Shown in pieces: positions 18,294 to 27,303 of a DNA stretch of 64,000 nucleotides. The stretch lies in contig NZ_FOJP01000010.1 of NCBI RefSeq assembly GCF_900111835.1, positions 1 to 64,000 on the forward strand, read 5' to 3'. The notes beneath the pieces are model-generated. The model ran no database searches, was not told the DNA's origin, and was given only the letters and a program-made list of their open reading frames with translations. The position numbers and the translations under genes were made by a program. Positions within the stretch are counted from its first letter, which is position 1; the number at the start of each line of letters is the position of its first letter. Origin of the DNA: Metapseudomonas otitidis. GTDB taxonomy: Bacteria; Pseudomonadota; Gammaproteobacteria; Pseudomonadales; Pseudomonadaceae.

Positions 18294-18304
18294 GCACGAC
18301 CCCC

Positions 18305-18329
18305 GGTGCGCCGGCCTGGCCGGCGCACC
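18305..18329. terminator. 11-bp perfect hairpin after the reductase
   Basis: GGTGCGCCGGC (18305-18315) and GCCGGCGCACC (18319-18329) form a strong stem with a CTG loop just past the stop codon. A T run occurs further on (from about 18358). Confidence 0.7.
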
Positions 18330-18508
18330 CATTTCCAGCTCCGTCTCGTGCGGGGCTTTTTTGTGGCTACGGTTTTTGCAACTCGCCGGTGCCGAACGCT
18401 CTGAGGCAGCAAGTCATGAGCGCACTCGGTGGCCGTGCTTGCCAAGAGGGTGAGGCAGGGAAACTGCCCCTTCAGGAGGCCGAGCGCAGTCGTTGCGTAG
18501 GGGGACGA

Positions 18509-18676
18509 GCGGCATGGATGCCGCGAGAGGCGCGTCAGGCCATGGATGGCCCATCGCGCCGGCCCCCGTAGCAGCGACGGAGCGAGGGAAGTCCCGCGCA
18601 GCGGGACCCGAATGGCGGGGCGAGCCTTTTTGGTTTCTTTTTTGTGGGCGGCATTCCGACGATTGAAAAAAGAAAC
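18509..18676. repeat. Hairpin-rich intergenic element upstream of degV
   Basis: The 585-base gap 18294-18878 holds no gene I can support. Its centre is a chain of perfect hairpins: GCGGCAT/ATGCCGC (18509-18524), GGCCAT/ATGGCC (18538-18551), GTCCCGC/GCGGGAC (18591-18607), and GTTTCTTTTTT (18633-18643) matching AAAAAAGAAAC (18666-18676). I recall related AGCGAGGGAA...GAGCCTTTTTGGTT sequences as common dispersed intergenic elements in Pseudomonas and relatives. Function is unknown. Confidence 0.6.
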
Positions 18677-18878
18677 TCGCCTGGGAAGGCGAAACAGGGA
18701 ACATCCGCAGAACTCGATAATCAGCTTGGTCCCCCAAATAGTGGGCTTAGGGCACGGCCTTCGACAGGCCACCCTCACCACAAACCCTCAATCGGTTGGG
18801 CTGACTTGCCCCGGACGAAGGCGCATGGTCCCGGGCACCACAACAAGCGGCCGGTCCACCGGCCCTAGGAGTCGTCCC

Positions 18879-19838
18879 ATGCGCACCGGATTGGTGGTGG
18901 ATGCCACCTGCGATCTGCCTCAGACCTTCATCGCGGAGCGGGGCATCCGCGTTCTGCCCATCCGTATCCGCCTCGGCCAGGACACCCTGGTGGACCGCCG
19001 CATTCCCGAGGTCACCGGGCGTTTCTATGTCGACCAGTTGCCCCGGGTCGGCCCTGGCGATGGCAGCGAGCCGCTGAGCGCTGCGGAAACACAGGCCTGG
19101 TTCCTCGAAGAACTGGTGACCCAGTACGACCACGTCATCTGCCTGACCCTTTCCGCCCAGCGCAGCGCCATCTTCGAGCACGCCACCCAGGCCTCCTTCG
19201 GCCTGCTGCAGTGTTACCGCGAGCGACGCAGCGCGGCCGGGCTGACCACGCCGTTCGCCATGCGGGTGATCGACGGCCGCACGCTGTTCGCCGGCAGCGC
19301 GGTGCTGGCCGCCGAGGCCGTGCGGCTGATCGCCGGGGGCGGACACCCCAGTGCGGTGCGGGCGCGGCTGGAGCAACTGGCCGAGTCGGTGTGCACCTTC
19401 CTCATCGCCGATGACCTCGGCCACCTGCGCAAGCGCGGCTTCCAGAAGGGCGAGCGCAGCGGCCTGCTGGACCGCATGCGCGGAGCGGCCCTGGGGATCG
19501 GTTCGCTGTTGGACGTGAAGCCGGTGATCAGCGTGCAGCAGGGCGAGGACAAGCCCGTGACACTTGCGCCGAGCTTCGAGCGGGCGACGGAGAAGCTCTT
19601 CGCCCACGCCTGCGCGCGGGTGATGGCGGGCGACCTGTTGGCGCCGCAGCTGTGCATCAGCTACGCCGGGGAACTGTCCCTGGTGCGCGACCTGCCGGGC
19701 TTCGCCGAGCTGGAGGCGGCCTGCCTCGCACGGGATGTGGTGCTGCAGGTGGCGATGCTCAGCCCCACCGGCGCCATCAACCTGGGGCGTGGCGCCCTCA
19801 GCCTGGCGTTCGCCGCACCGGCCCGGCCGTTCGGCTGA
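18879..19838 (+). CDS. DegV family protein
   Basis: The 319-residue protein begins VVDATCDLPQTFIAERGIRVLPIRIRLG, the DegV N-terminal fold. It continues with LTLSAQRSAIFEHATQA, VIDGRTLFAGSAVLAAEAV and FLIADDLGHLRKRGF, all typical of fatty-acid-binding DegV proteins. Those bind acyl chains in the cytoplasm for fatty acid kinase systems in Firmicutes; the role in Pseudomonas is unclear. The TAGGAG site sets ATG 18879; an open extension upstream lies in the repeat element and is not coding. It is convergent with the glycosyltransferase, four bases apart. Confidence 0.88.
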   Translation: MRTGLVVDATCDLPQTFIAERGIRVLPIRIRLGQDTLVDRRIPEVTGRFYVDQLPRVGPGDGSEPLSAAETQAWFLEELVTQYDHVICLTLSAQRSAIFEHATQASFGLLQCYRERRSAAGLTTPFAMRVIDGRTLFAGSAVLAAEAVRLIAGGGHPSAVRARLEQLAESVCTFLIADDLGHLRKRGFQKGERSGLLDRMRGAALGIGSLLDVKPVISVQQGEDKPVTLAPSFERATEKLFAHACARVMAGDLLAPQLCISYAGELSLVRDLPGFAELEAACLARDVVLQVAMLSPTGAINLGRGALSLAFAAPARPFG

Positions 19839-19842
19839 GGTC

Positions 19843-21033
19843 TCAGGGCGAGGGCGGCTGCAGGCGGGCGTCGGCGGGCAGGGCCGCCTCGGCGGAGCCG
19901 ACGCTGCGCAGGTGCTGCTCGAACTGCTGGACGATGCTGTCCCAGCCCTGGCGGCCGGCGTGCTGGCGGGCGTTGAGGCGCACGCGGCGCAGGGTCTCGT
20001 CGTCTTCCAGCAGCCAGCAGGCCGCGTCGCTGAAGGTGGCCGGCTCGTCGGGCACCGCCAGGGCGCCGTTGTGCCCATGGCGGATGTGCTGGGCCGCGGC
20101 GGCCTGGTCGAAGGCCACCACCGCCAGGCCCGAGGCCAGCGCCTCCAGCACCACGTTGCCGAAGGTCTCGGATTGACTGGGGAAGAGGAACAGGTCGGCG
20201 CTGGCGTAGTGCCGGGCCAGTTCCTCGCCGCGCTGGATGCCGCAGAACAACGCCTCCGGCAGCTCGGCCTGCAAGGCGGTGCGCGACGGGCCGTCGCCCA
20301 CCACGATGAGCTTCAGGCGGCGCTGGGGATGGGCCTTGCACAAGGCCTGGAAGGTGGGCGCCAGCAGCCGCAGGTTCTTCTCCGGAGCCAGGCGGCCGAC
20401 GTGCAGCACGGCGATGTCGTCCGGCTCCAGCCCCCAGGCTTCCCGCAGGCCCTGGCAGCGCCGGGCCGGGGTGAACAGCTGGCCGTCGACGCCGCGTGCC
20501 AGCAGGGCCAGGCGCTCGAAGCCGCGGCGGCGCAGCTCCTCGCTCTGGCTGGCGCTGGGCACCAGGGTCAGTTGCGAGGTGTTGTGGAACCAGCGCAGGT
20601 AGTTGGTCAGCAGGCGCGTCAGCAGGCCCACGCCGTAGTGGCCGGTGTACTGCTGGAAGTTGGTGTGGAAGCCGCTGATCACCGGCACTCCCAGGCGCCG
20701 CGCCGCACGCAGGGCGGACAGGCCCAGGGGGCCCTCGGTGGCGATGTAGAGCACGTCGGGGCGGCGTTGCTTCCAGCGCGTCAGCAGCTTGTGCAGGCTC
20801 GACTGGCCCCATTGCAGCCCCGGGTAGCCGGGCAGCGGCCAGCCGCGCACTAGCAGCAGCTCGTCGCTGCTCTTCACGCCCTGGTCCACGGCCTGGCGGG
20901 GGCGCACCAGCTGCAGCTGGTGCCCGCGTGCGCGCAGGCCCTCGCACAGCCGCCACAGGGTGTTGGCGACGCCGTTGATTTCCGGCAGGTAGGTTTCGCT
21001 GACGAGGGCGATTCGAAGGGCAGGCAGGCTCAT
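19843..21033 (-). CDS. Glycosyltransferase family 4 (MgtA-like)
   Basis: The 396-residue GT-B enzyme has N-terminal SETYLPEINGVANTL, typical of MgtA/PimB-like mannosyltransferases, and ISGFHTNFQQYTGHY. Its C-terminal nucleotide-sugar domain shows VGRLAPEKNL and PSQSETFGNVVLEALASG with the EX7E acid pair. It should transfer a sugar from a nucleotide donor to a lipid or glycan acceptor; the acceptor is not evident. It lies downstream of cysZ on the minus strand but is separated by a 101-base gap containing a strong hairpin. Confidence 0.88.
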   Translation of the reverse strand: MSLPALRIALVSETYLPEINGVANTLWRLCEGLRARGHQLQLVRPRQAVDQGVKSSDELLLVRGWPLPGYPGLQWGQSSLHKLLTRWKQRRPDVLYIATEGPLGLSALRAARRLGVPVISGFHTNFQQYTGHYGVGLLTRLLTNYLRWFHNTSQLTLVPSASQSEELRRRGFERLALLARGVDGQLFTPARRCQGLREAWGLEPDDIAVLHVGRLAPEKNLRLLAPTFQALCKAHPQRRLKLIVVGDGPSRTALQAELPEALFCGIQRGEELARHYASADLFLFPSQSETFGNVVLEALASGLAVVAFDQAAAAQHIRHGHNGALAVPDEPATFSDAACWLLEDDETLRRVRLNARQHAGRQGWDSIVQQFEQHLRSVGSAEAALPADARLQPPSP

Positions 21034-21106
21034 GACTTGAGTGTCGACGCCCGCCGTTTAGCCCGTGTGAATTTTGCGTGACCGGCCGGTGACAGCCGAG
21101 GAGGGC

Positions 21107-21128
21107 GGCGCGGGTCCGGGCCCGCGCC
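21107..21128 (-). terminator. Hairpin downstream of cysZ
   Basis: GGCGCGGG (21107-21114) pairs with CCCGCGCC (21121-21128), starting seven bases beyond the cysZ stop on the minus strand. Confidence 0.55.
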
Positions 21129-21134
21129 GGTGCA

Positions 21135-21893
21135 TCAGCGGGGCAGGGCCTTGTCGCCGCCTTCGCGCACCCAGAACAGGGTGGCGCCGGCGACGGCGGC
21201 GGGCATCATCACGATGTTGACGAAGGGGATCAGCAGCGCCAGGTACACCGAGCCACCGAAGCCCAGGCTCTGCCAGCGCTTCTCGCGCAGCCAGGCGAGC
21301 ATCTCGTTCCAGCCCAGCTTGTGGTTGTCCGCCGGGTAGTCGATGTACTGCACGGCCATCATCCAGATGCCGAAGACGAACCACAGCGGCGTGCTCACCA
21401 GGTTCACCACGGGGATGAAGCTGAGGATCAGCAGGCCCGCCGCGCGGGGCAGGAAGTAGCCCAGCTTGCGCAGTTCGCGGCCGATGGTGCGCGGCACCAT
21501 GGCCACCAGTTCGGCCCAGCTGAAGGGCGGGAAGTCGTCCTGGCCGCGCACCACCACTTCCACCTTCTCGGCGAGGAAGCCGTTGAAGGGCGCGGCGATG
21601 ATGTTGGCGATCATGGTGAAGCTGAAGAACACCAGCAGCACCACCAGCGCCACGAACAGCGGCCAGATCAGGTATTCGAGGAAGCTCGCCCAGTCGGGCA
21701 GGCTGGGCATGAAGGCATCGACCCAGCCGCTGAATTCGCGCATGGCGAAGCCGATCATGGCGATGAACAGCAGGAGGTTCAGGGTCAGCGGCAGCAGCAC
21801 GAACAGGCGCAGGCCGGGACGCAGGATGAGTTTCAGGCCTTCGCCGAGGTATTGCGGGCCGGACAGGGCAGGGGCGGGCATCGGGCGCTCCAT
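21135..21893 (-). CDS. cysZ: Sulfate transporter CysZ
   Basis: The 252-residue inner-membrane protein has four hydrophobic blocks (about 28-50, 72-95, 150-175 and 210-235) and CysZ family sequence such as [35 protein letters not shown] and [17 protein letters not shown]. CysZ imports sulfate for cysteine biosynthesis. A second in-frame ATG three codons in is also possible. It is divergent from trxB, which shares the 254-base control region. Confidence 0.92.
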   Translation of the reverse strand: MERPMPAPALSGPQYLGEGLKLILRPGLRLFVLLPLTLNLLLFIAMIGFAMREFSGWVDAFMPSLPDWASFLEYLIWPLFVALVVLLVFFSFTMIANIIAAPFNGFLAEKVEVVVRGQDDFPPFSWAELVAMVPRTIGRELRKLGYFLPRAAGLLILSFIPVVNLVSTPLWFVFGIWMMAVQYIDYPADNHKLGWNEMLAWLREKRWQSLGFGGSVYLALLIPFVNIVMMPAAVAGATLFWVREGGDKALPR

Positions 21894-21895
21894 GA

Positions 21896-23095
<1,200 letters not shown>

Positions 23096-23102
23096 GGGCG
23101 CG

Positions 23103-23705
23103 TCAGACCCAGGTGTTGATGGGCAGTTCGGCCAGGTGCAGTGTGCGGGCGTCCAGGCGCAGGAACTGCCCTTCGAGGCGGGTGGCCAGGCCCCGGTCGT
23201 CGAGGGTCAGTTCGCCGCCCGCGTCGCCTTCCTGTTCCCAGTGGTACCGGCTCAGCTGCGCATCGCGCTTCACGCAGCGGTAGCGCTGTGGGCGCGCCTG
23301 CACCGTCAGGGTGGGCAGGTCGATATGCGCCACCTGGTGGGTGTGTTCTTCCCAGGTCTCCAGCGGCTTGCCCAGCAGGATCGGGCTGTGGGTGAAGGGG
23401 CTGGCGCCCAGCATCACCTGGTCGCAGGGCTCCAGGTCCGGGCAGGGCTGTCCGTCGAGGGTCCAGCGGCCGTCGTCGGCACGCTGCAGGCGCAGGCTGC
23501 GGGGGCCGTGGTCGTCCACCTTCAGCCAGAGCTGGCGGAAGCGCCATTCGGGGTCGTAGTCCAGCACGTAGGTGGCAGCGAAACTGCTGCCGCCGCGGCT
23601 CTGCATGAGGTGGCTGCTGACGTGGACGCCGTCGGCGTCACGGTGCAGGCGCAGGTGCTCCACGCCGGGGTGGGACCAGGGTTTCCAAACGAGGGTCTGT
23701 TGCAT
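23103..23705 (-). CDS. Putative glycolipid-binding protein (PF06475)
   Basis: The 200-residue product matches the putative glycolipid-binding family: QTLVWKPWSHPGVEHLRL at the start, DYDPEWRFRQLWL in the middle, then DLPTLTVQARPQRY and LEGQFLRLDARTL. No signal peptide is present. The frame is open to 23747, but the ATG at 23705 matches the usual MQQTLVW-like start. It is convergent with trxB, seven bases away. Function is untested as far as I know. Confidence 0.8.
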   Translation of the reverse strand: MQQTLVWKPWSHPGVEHLRLHRDADGVHVSSHLMQSRGGSSFAATYVLDYDPEWRFRQLWLKVDDHGPRSLRLQRADDGRWTLDGQPCPDLEPCDQVMLGASPFTHSPILLGKPLETWEEHTHQVAHIDLPTLTVQARPQRYRCVKRDAQLSRYHWEQEGDAGGELTLDDRGLATRLEGQFLRLDARTLHLAELPINTWV

Positions 23706-23825
23706 CCATGCGACTCCGAAACTGCACGGGAAGGGGGGAGCGCTCAACGGGGTGTATAGGCGTAGGACACCTTCCCTGGTGTTCCCGTTACGTCGCGCAG
23801 GATACGTTGTTCCTTTTGTGACGTA

Positions 23826-23843
23826 TGTCAGCTTTCTCTGACA
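23826..23843. promoter_or_regulatory. Inverted repeat TGTCAG-N6-CTGACA
   Basis: A perfect 6-bp inverted repeat lies between the HopJ-family gene and the glycolipid-binding gene. It could be an operator for the latter, or a weak transcript end for the fol operon. No T run follows on either strand. Confidence 0.35.
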
Positions 23844-23868
23844 GATGAGTCGTGTGCAGAGCGGTTTA

Positions 23869-24210
23869 TCAGGCCTTGCGCTTGAGCGGCTCGCCGTCGA
23901 AGCGAACGCCGTCCAAGCCGCTCTTCATCAGCGCGCGGATGTTGCCGTGGTCACTGCCTTCGGGGGTGGCCAGCACGGCGCGGTAGTGCTCGCCGAACGC
24001 CAGCAGGGCTTCGTCGCGGCTCAGGCCTTCCAGCAGGGCCAGGCCCAGGGTCTTGCAGGAGCCCTCATTCTGCCCGGCGGCGTTCTCCACGCCGCCGTTG
24101 ACGAAGGCGCAGGGCTGGTAGTCGTAGCCGGCGGCGATGAAGGCCAGGGTGTCGGCGAAGAGGTGCTCGCCACTGGCCAGGCGGCCACGGAATGCATTCA
24201 GGTCGTTCAT
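23869..24210 (-). CDS. HopJ family protein
   Basis: The 113-residue protein resembles the HopJ type III effector family: a short N-terminal helix, FADTLAFIAAGYDYQPCAFVNG, NEGSCKTLGLALL, and a TPEGSDHGNIRALM end. Despite the name, these are widespread housekeeping-like small proteins found in bacteria without type III secretion. ATG 24210 overlaps the stop of the DUF1244 gene by four bases, so the two are translationally coupled. Confidence 0.85.
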   Translation of the reverse strand: MNDLNAFRGRLASGEHLFADTLAFIAAGYDYQPCAFVNGGVENAAGQNEGSCKTLGLALLEGLSRDEALLAFGEHYRAVLATPEGSDHGNIRALMKSGLDGVRFDGEPLKRKA

Positions 24211-24500
24211 GCTTTGTTCGCTTTGTCGAAGGCCGCTTGCTGCTCGGCGCTGGCTTCTTTCTGGTACTTGGCCTTCCAGTCGGCATAGGGCATGCCGTAG
24301 ATCTCTTCGCGGGCCTGCTCGGGGCTGACCTCGACGCCGATGTCGTCGGCGGCGGCCTTGTACCACTTGGACAGGCAGTTGCGGCAGAAGCCGGCGAGGT
24401 TCATCAGGTCGATGTTCTGCACATCGGTGCGGCTGCGCAGGTGCTGGACCAGCCGACGGAAGGCGGCGGCTTCGAGTTCGAGGCGCTGTTGCTCGTTCAT
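24207..24500 (-). CDS. DUF1244 domain protein
   Basis: The 97-residue product matches DUF1244: an N-terminal helical segment, the NLAGFCRNCLSKWY motif with two cysteines, and EIYGMPYADWKAKYQ. It is cytoplasmic with no signal. ATG 24500 is preceded by GGAGTCCTCCG. It lies downstream of folX and is coupled to the HopJ-family gene by an ATGA overlap. Function is unknown. Confidence 0.85.
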   Translation of the reverse strand: MNEQQRLELEAAAFRRLVQHLRSRTDVQNIDLMNLAGFCRNCLSKWYKAAADDIGVEVSPEQAREEIYGMPYADWKAKYQKEASAEQQAAFDKANKA

Positions 24501-24566
24501 CGGAGGACTCCTTGGGATCGGTGAGGAGGGCGCGGCGATGATAAGAGCCGCTCCCGGGGACGGCAA

Positions 24567-24587
24567 TGCCCGGCGCGAGGCCGGGCA
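24567..24587. terminator. Hairpin between folX and the DUF1244 gene
   Basis: TGCCCGGC (24567-24574) pairs with GCCGGGCA (24580-24587). It starts seven bases past the folX stop and has no T run, so read-through into the DUF1244 gene is possible. Confidence 0.5.
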
Positions 24588-24594
24588 GCGGGGA

Positions 24595-24966
24595 TCAGCG
24601 GTGGCCGGCGAGGGTGATCGACACCGACTCGGCGAAACGCAGGGCGTGGGGCTTGTCCACTTCCACTTCGGCGTAGCTCACCCGGGGGTTGGTCATCACC
24701 AGGTCGAGGATCTCCTGGGTCAGGCGCTCCAGCAGGGCGAAGCGGTTCTCCTCGACGTGCTGGATGATGGCCTTGGTGATGGTGCGGTAGTTCAACGCAT
24801 GGTCGATGTCGTTGAAGTCCACCGCGTCGGCGGCCGGGTAGAGGATGGTGAGGTTGATCAGCACATCCTGCTTGTTGAGGATCTCCTCCTCCTTGATCCC
24901 GATGTAGGTACGCAGGCGCAGGTCCTTCACGCGGATCCGCGCCATTCCTGGCTCCAGTCTCGGCAT
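24595..24966 (-). CDS. folX: Dihydroneopterin triphosphate 2'-epimerase
   Basis: The 123-residue protein belongs to the FolB/FolX tunnelling fold: [20 protein letters not shown], then [14 protein letters not shown], and [13 protein letters not shown] with the catalytic-type glutamate. Its place beside folE and folM argues for FolX, which makes the monapterin branch, rather than FolB. ATG 24966 lies two bases from the folE stop, so the genes are coupled. Confidence 0.88.
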   Translation of the reverse strand: MPRLEPGMARIRVKDLRLRTYIGIKEEEILNKQDVLINLTILYPAADAVDFNDIDHALNYRTITKAIIQHVEENRFALLERLTQEILDLVMTNPRVSYAEVEVDKPHALRFAESVSITLAGHR

Positions 24967-24968
24967 GC

Positions 24969-25526
24969 TCAGCTCCGTCCGATGAGTTTGAGGAATTCCT
25001 GGCGGGTGCTCGGCGATTCGCGGAAGGCCCCGAGCATGACCGAGGTGGTCATCACCGAGTTCTGCTTCTCCACGCCGCGCATCATCATGCACATGTGCTT
25101 GGCCTCGATCACCACGGCGACGCCGGCGGCGCCGGTGACGCGCTGGATGGCCTCGGCGATCTGCCGGGTGAGGTTCTCCTGGATCTGCAGGCGGCGGGCG
25201 AACATGTCGACGATGCGCGCCACCTTGGACAGGCCGAGCACCTTGCCGGTGGGAATGTACGCCACGTGCGCCTTGCCGATGAAGGGCAGCAGGTGATGCT
25301 CGCAGAGGGAGTAGAGCTCGATGTCCTTCACGGTCACCATCTCGTCGTTGTCGGACGAGAACAGCGCGCCGTTGACCACTTCCTCCAGGCTCTGCTCGTA
25401 GCCACGGCACAGGTAGCGCATCGCCTTGGCAGCGCGCTTGGGCGTATCCAGCAGGCCTTCGCGCTCGGGGTTCTCACCCACGCCCATGAGGATTTCCCGG
25501 TAGTGGGAGGACAGGTCGTCATTCAT
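24969..25526 (-). CDS. folE: GTP cyclohydrolase I
   Basis: The 185-residue enzyme opens GTP to form dihydroneopterin triphosphate. It has the zinc-binding [10 protein letters not shown] motif, [40 protein letters not shown] with the second zinc cysteine, and the final TRQEFLKLI. It sits between folM and folX in a monapterin operon, where its product feeds tetrahydromonapterin, the cofactor of phenylalanine hydroxylase in Pseudomonas. Confidence 0.94.
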   Translation of the reverse strand: MNDDLSSHYREILMGVGENPEREGLLDTPKRAAKAMRYLCRGYEQSLEEVVNGALFSSDNDEMVTVKDIELYSLCEHHLLPFIGKAHVAYIPTGKVLGLSKVARIVDMFARRLQIQENLTRQIAEAIQRVTGAAGVAVVIEAKHMCMMMRGVEKQNSVMTTSVMLGAFRESPSTRQEFLKLIGRS

Positions 25527-25548
25527 CTTGGCAGTCCGTACGGCCGGT

Positions 25549-26259
25549 TCACTTCAGGTGGCGGCCGCCATTGAGGGTTAGCGTCGTTCCGGTGACGTAG
25601 GGGTTGTCCAGCAGGTAGCGCAGGCCCTGGTACACGACTTCCGGCCCGGGCTCGATGCCGAGGGCGGATTTGGCCAGGGTCTTCGTCCTGTAGGTGGTGT
25701 CGTCACCGGTGTTGAACATCACCAGCGCCGGCGCGATGCCGTTGACCTTGATGGCCGGGGCATAGCGGGCGGCAAAGGAGAGGGTGAGGTTGTCCAGCCC
25801 GGCCTTGCTGGCGCAGTAGGCGATGCGCTTCTCGCTGCCCTTGCGCGCCACGTCGTCGCTGATGTGGACGATGTCGGCCGGACCACCGTGGCGCAGCAGC
25901 GCCTCGGCATGCAGGTTGATCAGGTAGGGCGCCAGCATGTGCACGCTGAACATCCGCTGGAAGGCCTCGGCCTCGTGGCCGGGGGCTTCGGTGAGCCAGT
26001 CGGAGGCGTTGTGCACGATGGCCCGCAGGTGCGGCGTAGCGGCCTTGAGCTGTTCGATGAAGGCGAGGATGCCGGCTTCGTCCGAGAAGTCCGCCGCGAT
26101 CACGCAGGCGCCGCGCTCACGCAGCCGGTGCACGCCTTCGCGCTCGGTGCGGTAGCTGATGATCACCGGCTGGCCGTCGTCCAGCAGGCGCTCGGCGCAA
26201 TGCAGGCCCACGCGCTGGCTGGCACCGGTGATCAGGATGGGAGCGGCCGAAGGGCTCAT
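25549..26259 (-). CDS. folM: Dihydromonapterin reductase (SDR)
   Basis: The 236-residue short-chain dehydrogenase has the NADPH-binding GASQRVGLH motif, the VHNAS motif, and the YCASKAG Tyr-x3-Lys active site. FolM reduces dihydromonapterin to tetrahydromonapterin. It is first in the folM-folE-folX cluster, with folE starting 22 bases on. A promoter with an extended -10 and a TGTACA palindrome lies just upstream. Confidence 0.92.
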   Translation of the reverse strand: MSPSAAPILITGASQRVGLHCAERLLDDGQPVIISYRTEREGVHRLRERGACVIAADFSDEAGILAFIEQLKAATPHLRAIVHNASDWLTEAPGHEAEAFQRMFSVHMLAPYLINLHAEALLRHGGPADIVHISDDVARKGSEKRIAYCASKAGLDNLTLSFAARYAPAIKVNGIAPALVMFNTGDDTTYRTKTLAKSALGIEPGPEVVYQGLRYLLDNPYVTGTTLTLNGGRHLK

Positions 26260-26309
26260 GGGGGCCTCGTGGCAGGGCGATACCCCAGGCTGGGGCGGAA
26301 TGGTGAAAA

Positions 26310-26337
26310 CTTATACCAGAAGCCTGAGTTTGTACAA
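26310..26337 (-). promoter_or_regulatory. folM promoter with TGTACA operator in the -35 region
   Basis: On the minus strand TTGTAC (26337-26332) is followed after 16 bases by TATAAG (26315-26310), with TGG just before it as an extended -10. The expected start of transcription is about 26303, some 45 bases before the folM ATG. The -35 hexamer is part of TTGTACAA, the half-site type used by LitR/CarH-class MerR repressors. Sigma-70 use is inferred. Confidence 0.65.
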
Positions 26338-26426
26338 TTCTTGGCGCGGAAGAAATCCGGATTCCGACCGTAAATTCAGCCAAGGCCTTGATTTGTGTGG
26401 GGTTATAGAAAAAGAGAGGGTGTTGG

Positions 26427-26459
26427 AAGGTTGTACAGATTTTGCCTCTGTACAACCTT
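26427..26459. promoter_or_regulatory. 13-bp inverted repeat with paired TGTACA sites
   Basis: AAGGTTGTACAGA (26427-26439) is an exact inverted copy of TCTGTACAACCTT (26447-26459), separated by seven bases. Each arm contains TGTACA, so the site reads TGTACA-N11-TGTACA. It lies about 90 bases upstream of the folM promoter and eight bases after the ABM-domain gene. It is probably an operator; a role as a terminator is less likely because no T run follows. Confidence 0.6.
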
Positions 26460-26466
26460 TGTGACG

Positions 26467-27036
26467 TTATCGGGAGGGAGCCGTGAGGCCGGGGCGGCGG
26501 GTACGGGAAGCCGGTGCGTTCAGCCAGGGAGCCAGCAAGCGGGTGGATAACGGGATGAACCAGTAGGTCATCAGTGGCGTCAAAACCAACGTGCTCAAAA
26601 AGACGCGCAACAGCAGGTCGAGCCCGCCGAGCCAGGGGCCGAACAGCAGGTTGAAGCCCAGCGACACCGGGAAGAAGGCCAGCCAGATGGCGATGCTCTG
26701 CTTCCAGCGGGGCGGCCGGCGGTCAGCACTGCCGAACCAGGCGTCCAGACCCAGCGCGCGGTGTTCGTGAGGACGGTCGAAAAGGCCGGCGCCGCGTTCC
26801 AGCCAGGCACGGCGAGAGGCGGAATGCTCCCAGGCGGCCAGGGTGGGCTCGTCGGCGAAGCGGAAGATCATCTGGAATTCGTCGTCGTTGGGCGGCGGGG
26901 CCAGGACGCCCGAGCCGAGGTAGCCGGGGAAGTCGGCGGCCAGTTGCTCGCCTTCGCGCAGCCAGGCCATGAAATCGTCGTAGCGCTCGCGGGTGACCCG
27001 GCGCGCCACCATGAGGGTGACGGGATCGGCAGACAT
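26467..27036 (-). CDS. Antibiotic biosynthesis monooxygenase (ABM)-domain membrane protein
   Basis: The 189-residue product has an N-terminal ABM-type ferredoxin-like domain (about residues 1-100: MVARRVTRERYDDFMAWL and FRFADEPTLAAWEHS). Two hydrophobic segments follow (about 115-135 and 140-165, FFPVSLGFNLLFGPWL and FLSTLVLTPLMTYWFIPL). It is therefore a membrane-anchored ABM protein of unknown substrate. ATG 27036 fits the domain start. It is divergent from the MerR gene and upstream of folM in the same direction, so it may belong to the light-linked gene set. Confidence 0.8.
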   Translation of the reverse strand: MSADPVTLMVARRVTRERYDDFMAWLREGEQLAADFPGYLGSGVLAPPPNDDEFQMIFRFADEPTLAAWEHSASRRAWLERGAGLFDRPHEHRALGLDAWFGSADRRPPRWKQSIAIWLAFFPVSLGFNLLFGPWLGGLDLLLRVFLSTLVLTPLMTYWFIPLSTRLLAPWLNAPASRTRRPGLTAPSR

Positions 27037-27303
27037 CGTGTATCTCCAGTTGCAGGCGCCGCCCAGGGTAGGGGCAGCGCGGGAAGCGGCCCGGGGTAGT
27101 GGGCCTGCTTCTTTCAGAGGCAAGGATTATTCCTGTTTCGGCTGAATACGCCAGTGCCGCGTGCCATGGAGCCGCCGGATGGCAACCGGACAGTGGAAGC
27201 CGGCTCGGTGCGCGCCCATGGTGCATGCCGCACCGCATCCGGGCACTGAGCAAGGAGCCGGGCCTGGGTTAAACTCTGCGCTTTCAAGCCCAGACCTTTT
27301 GCC

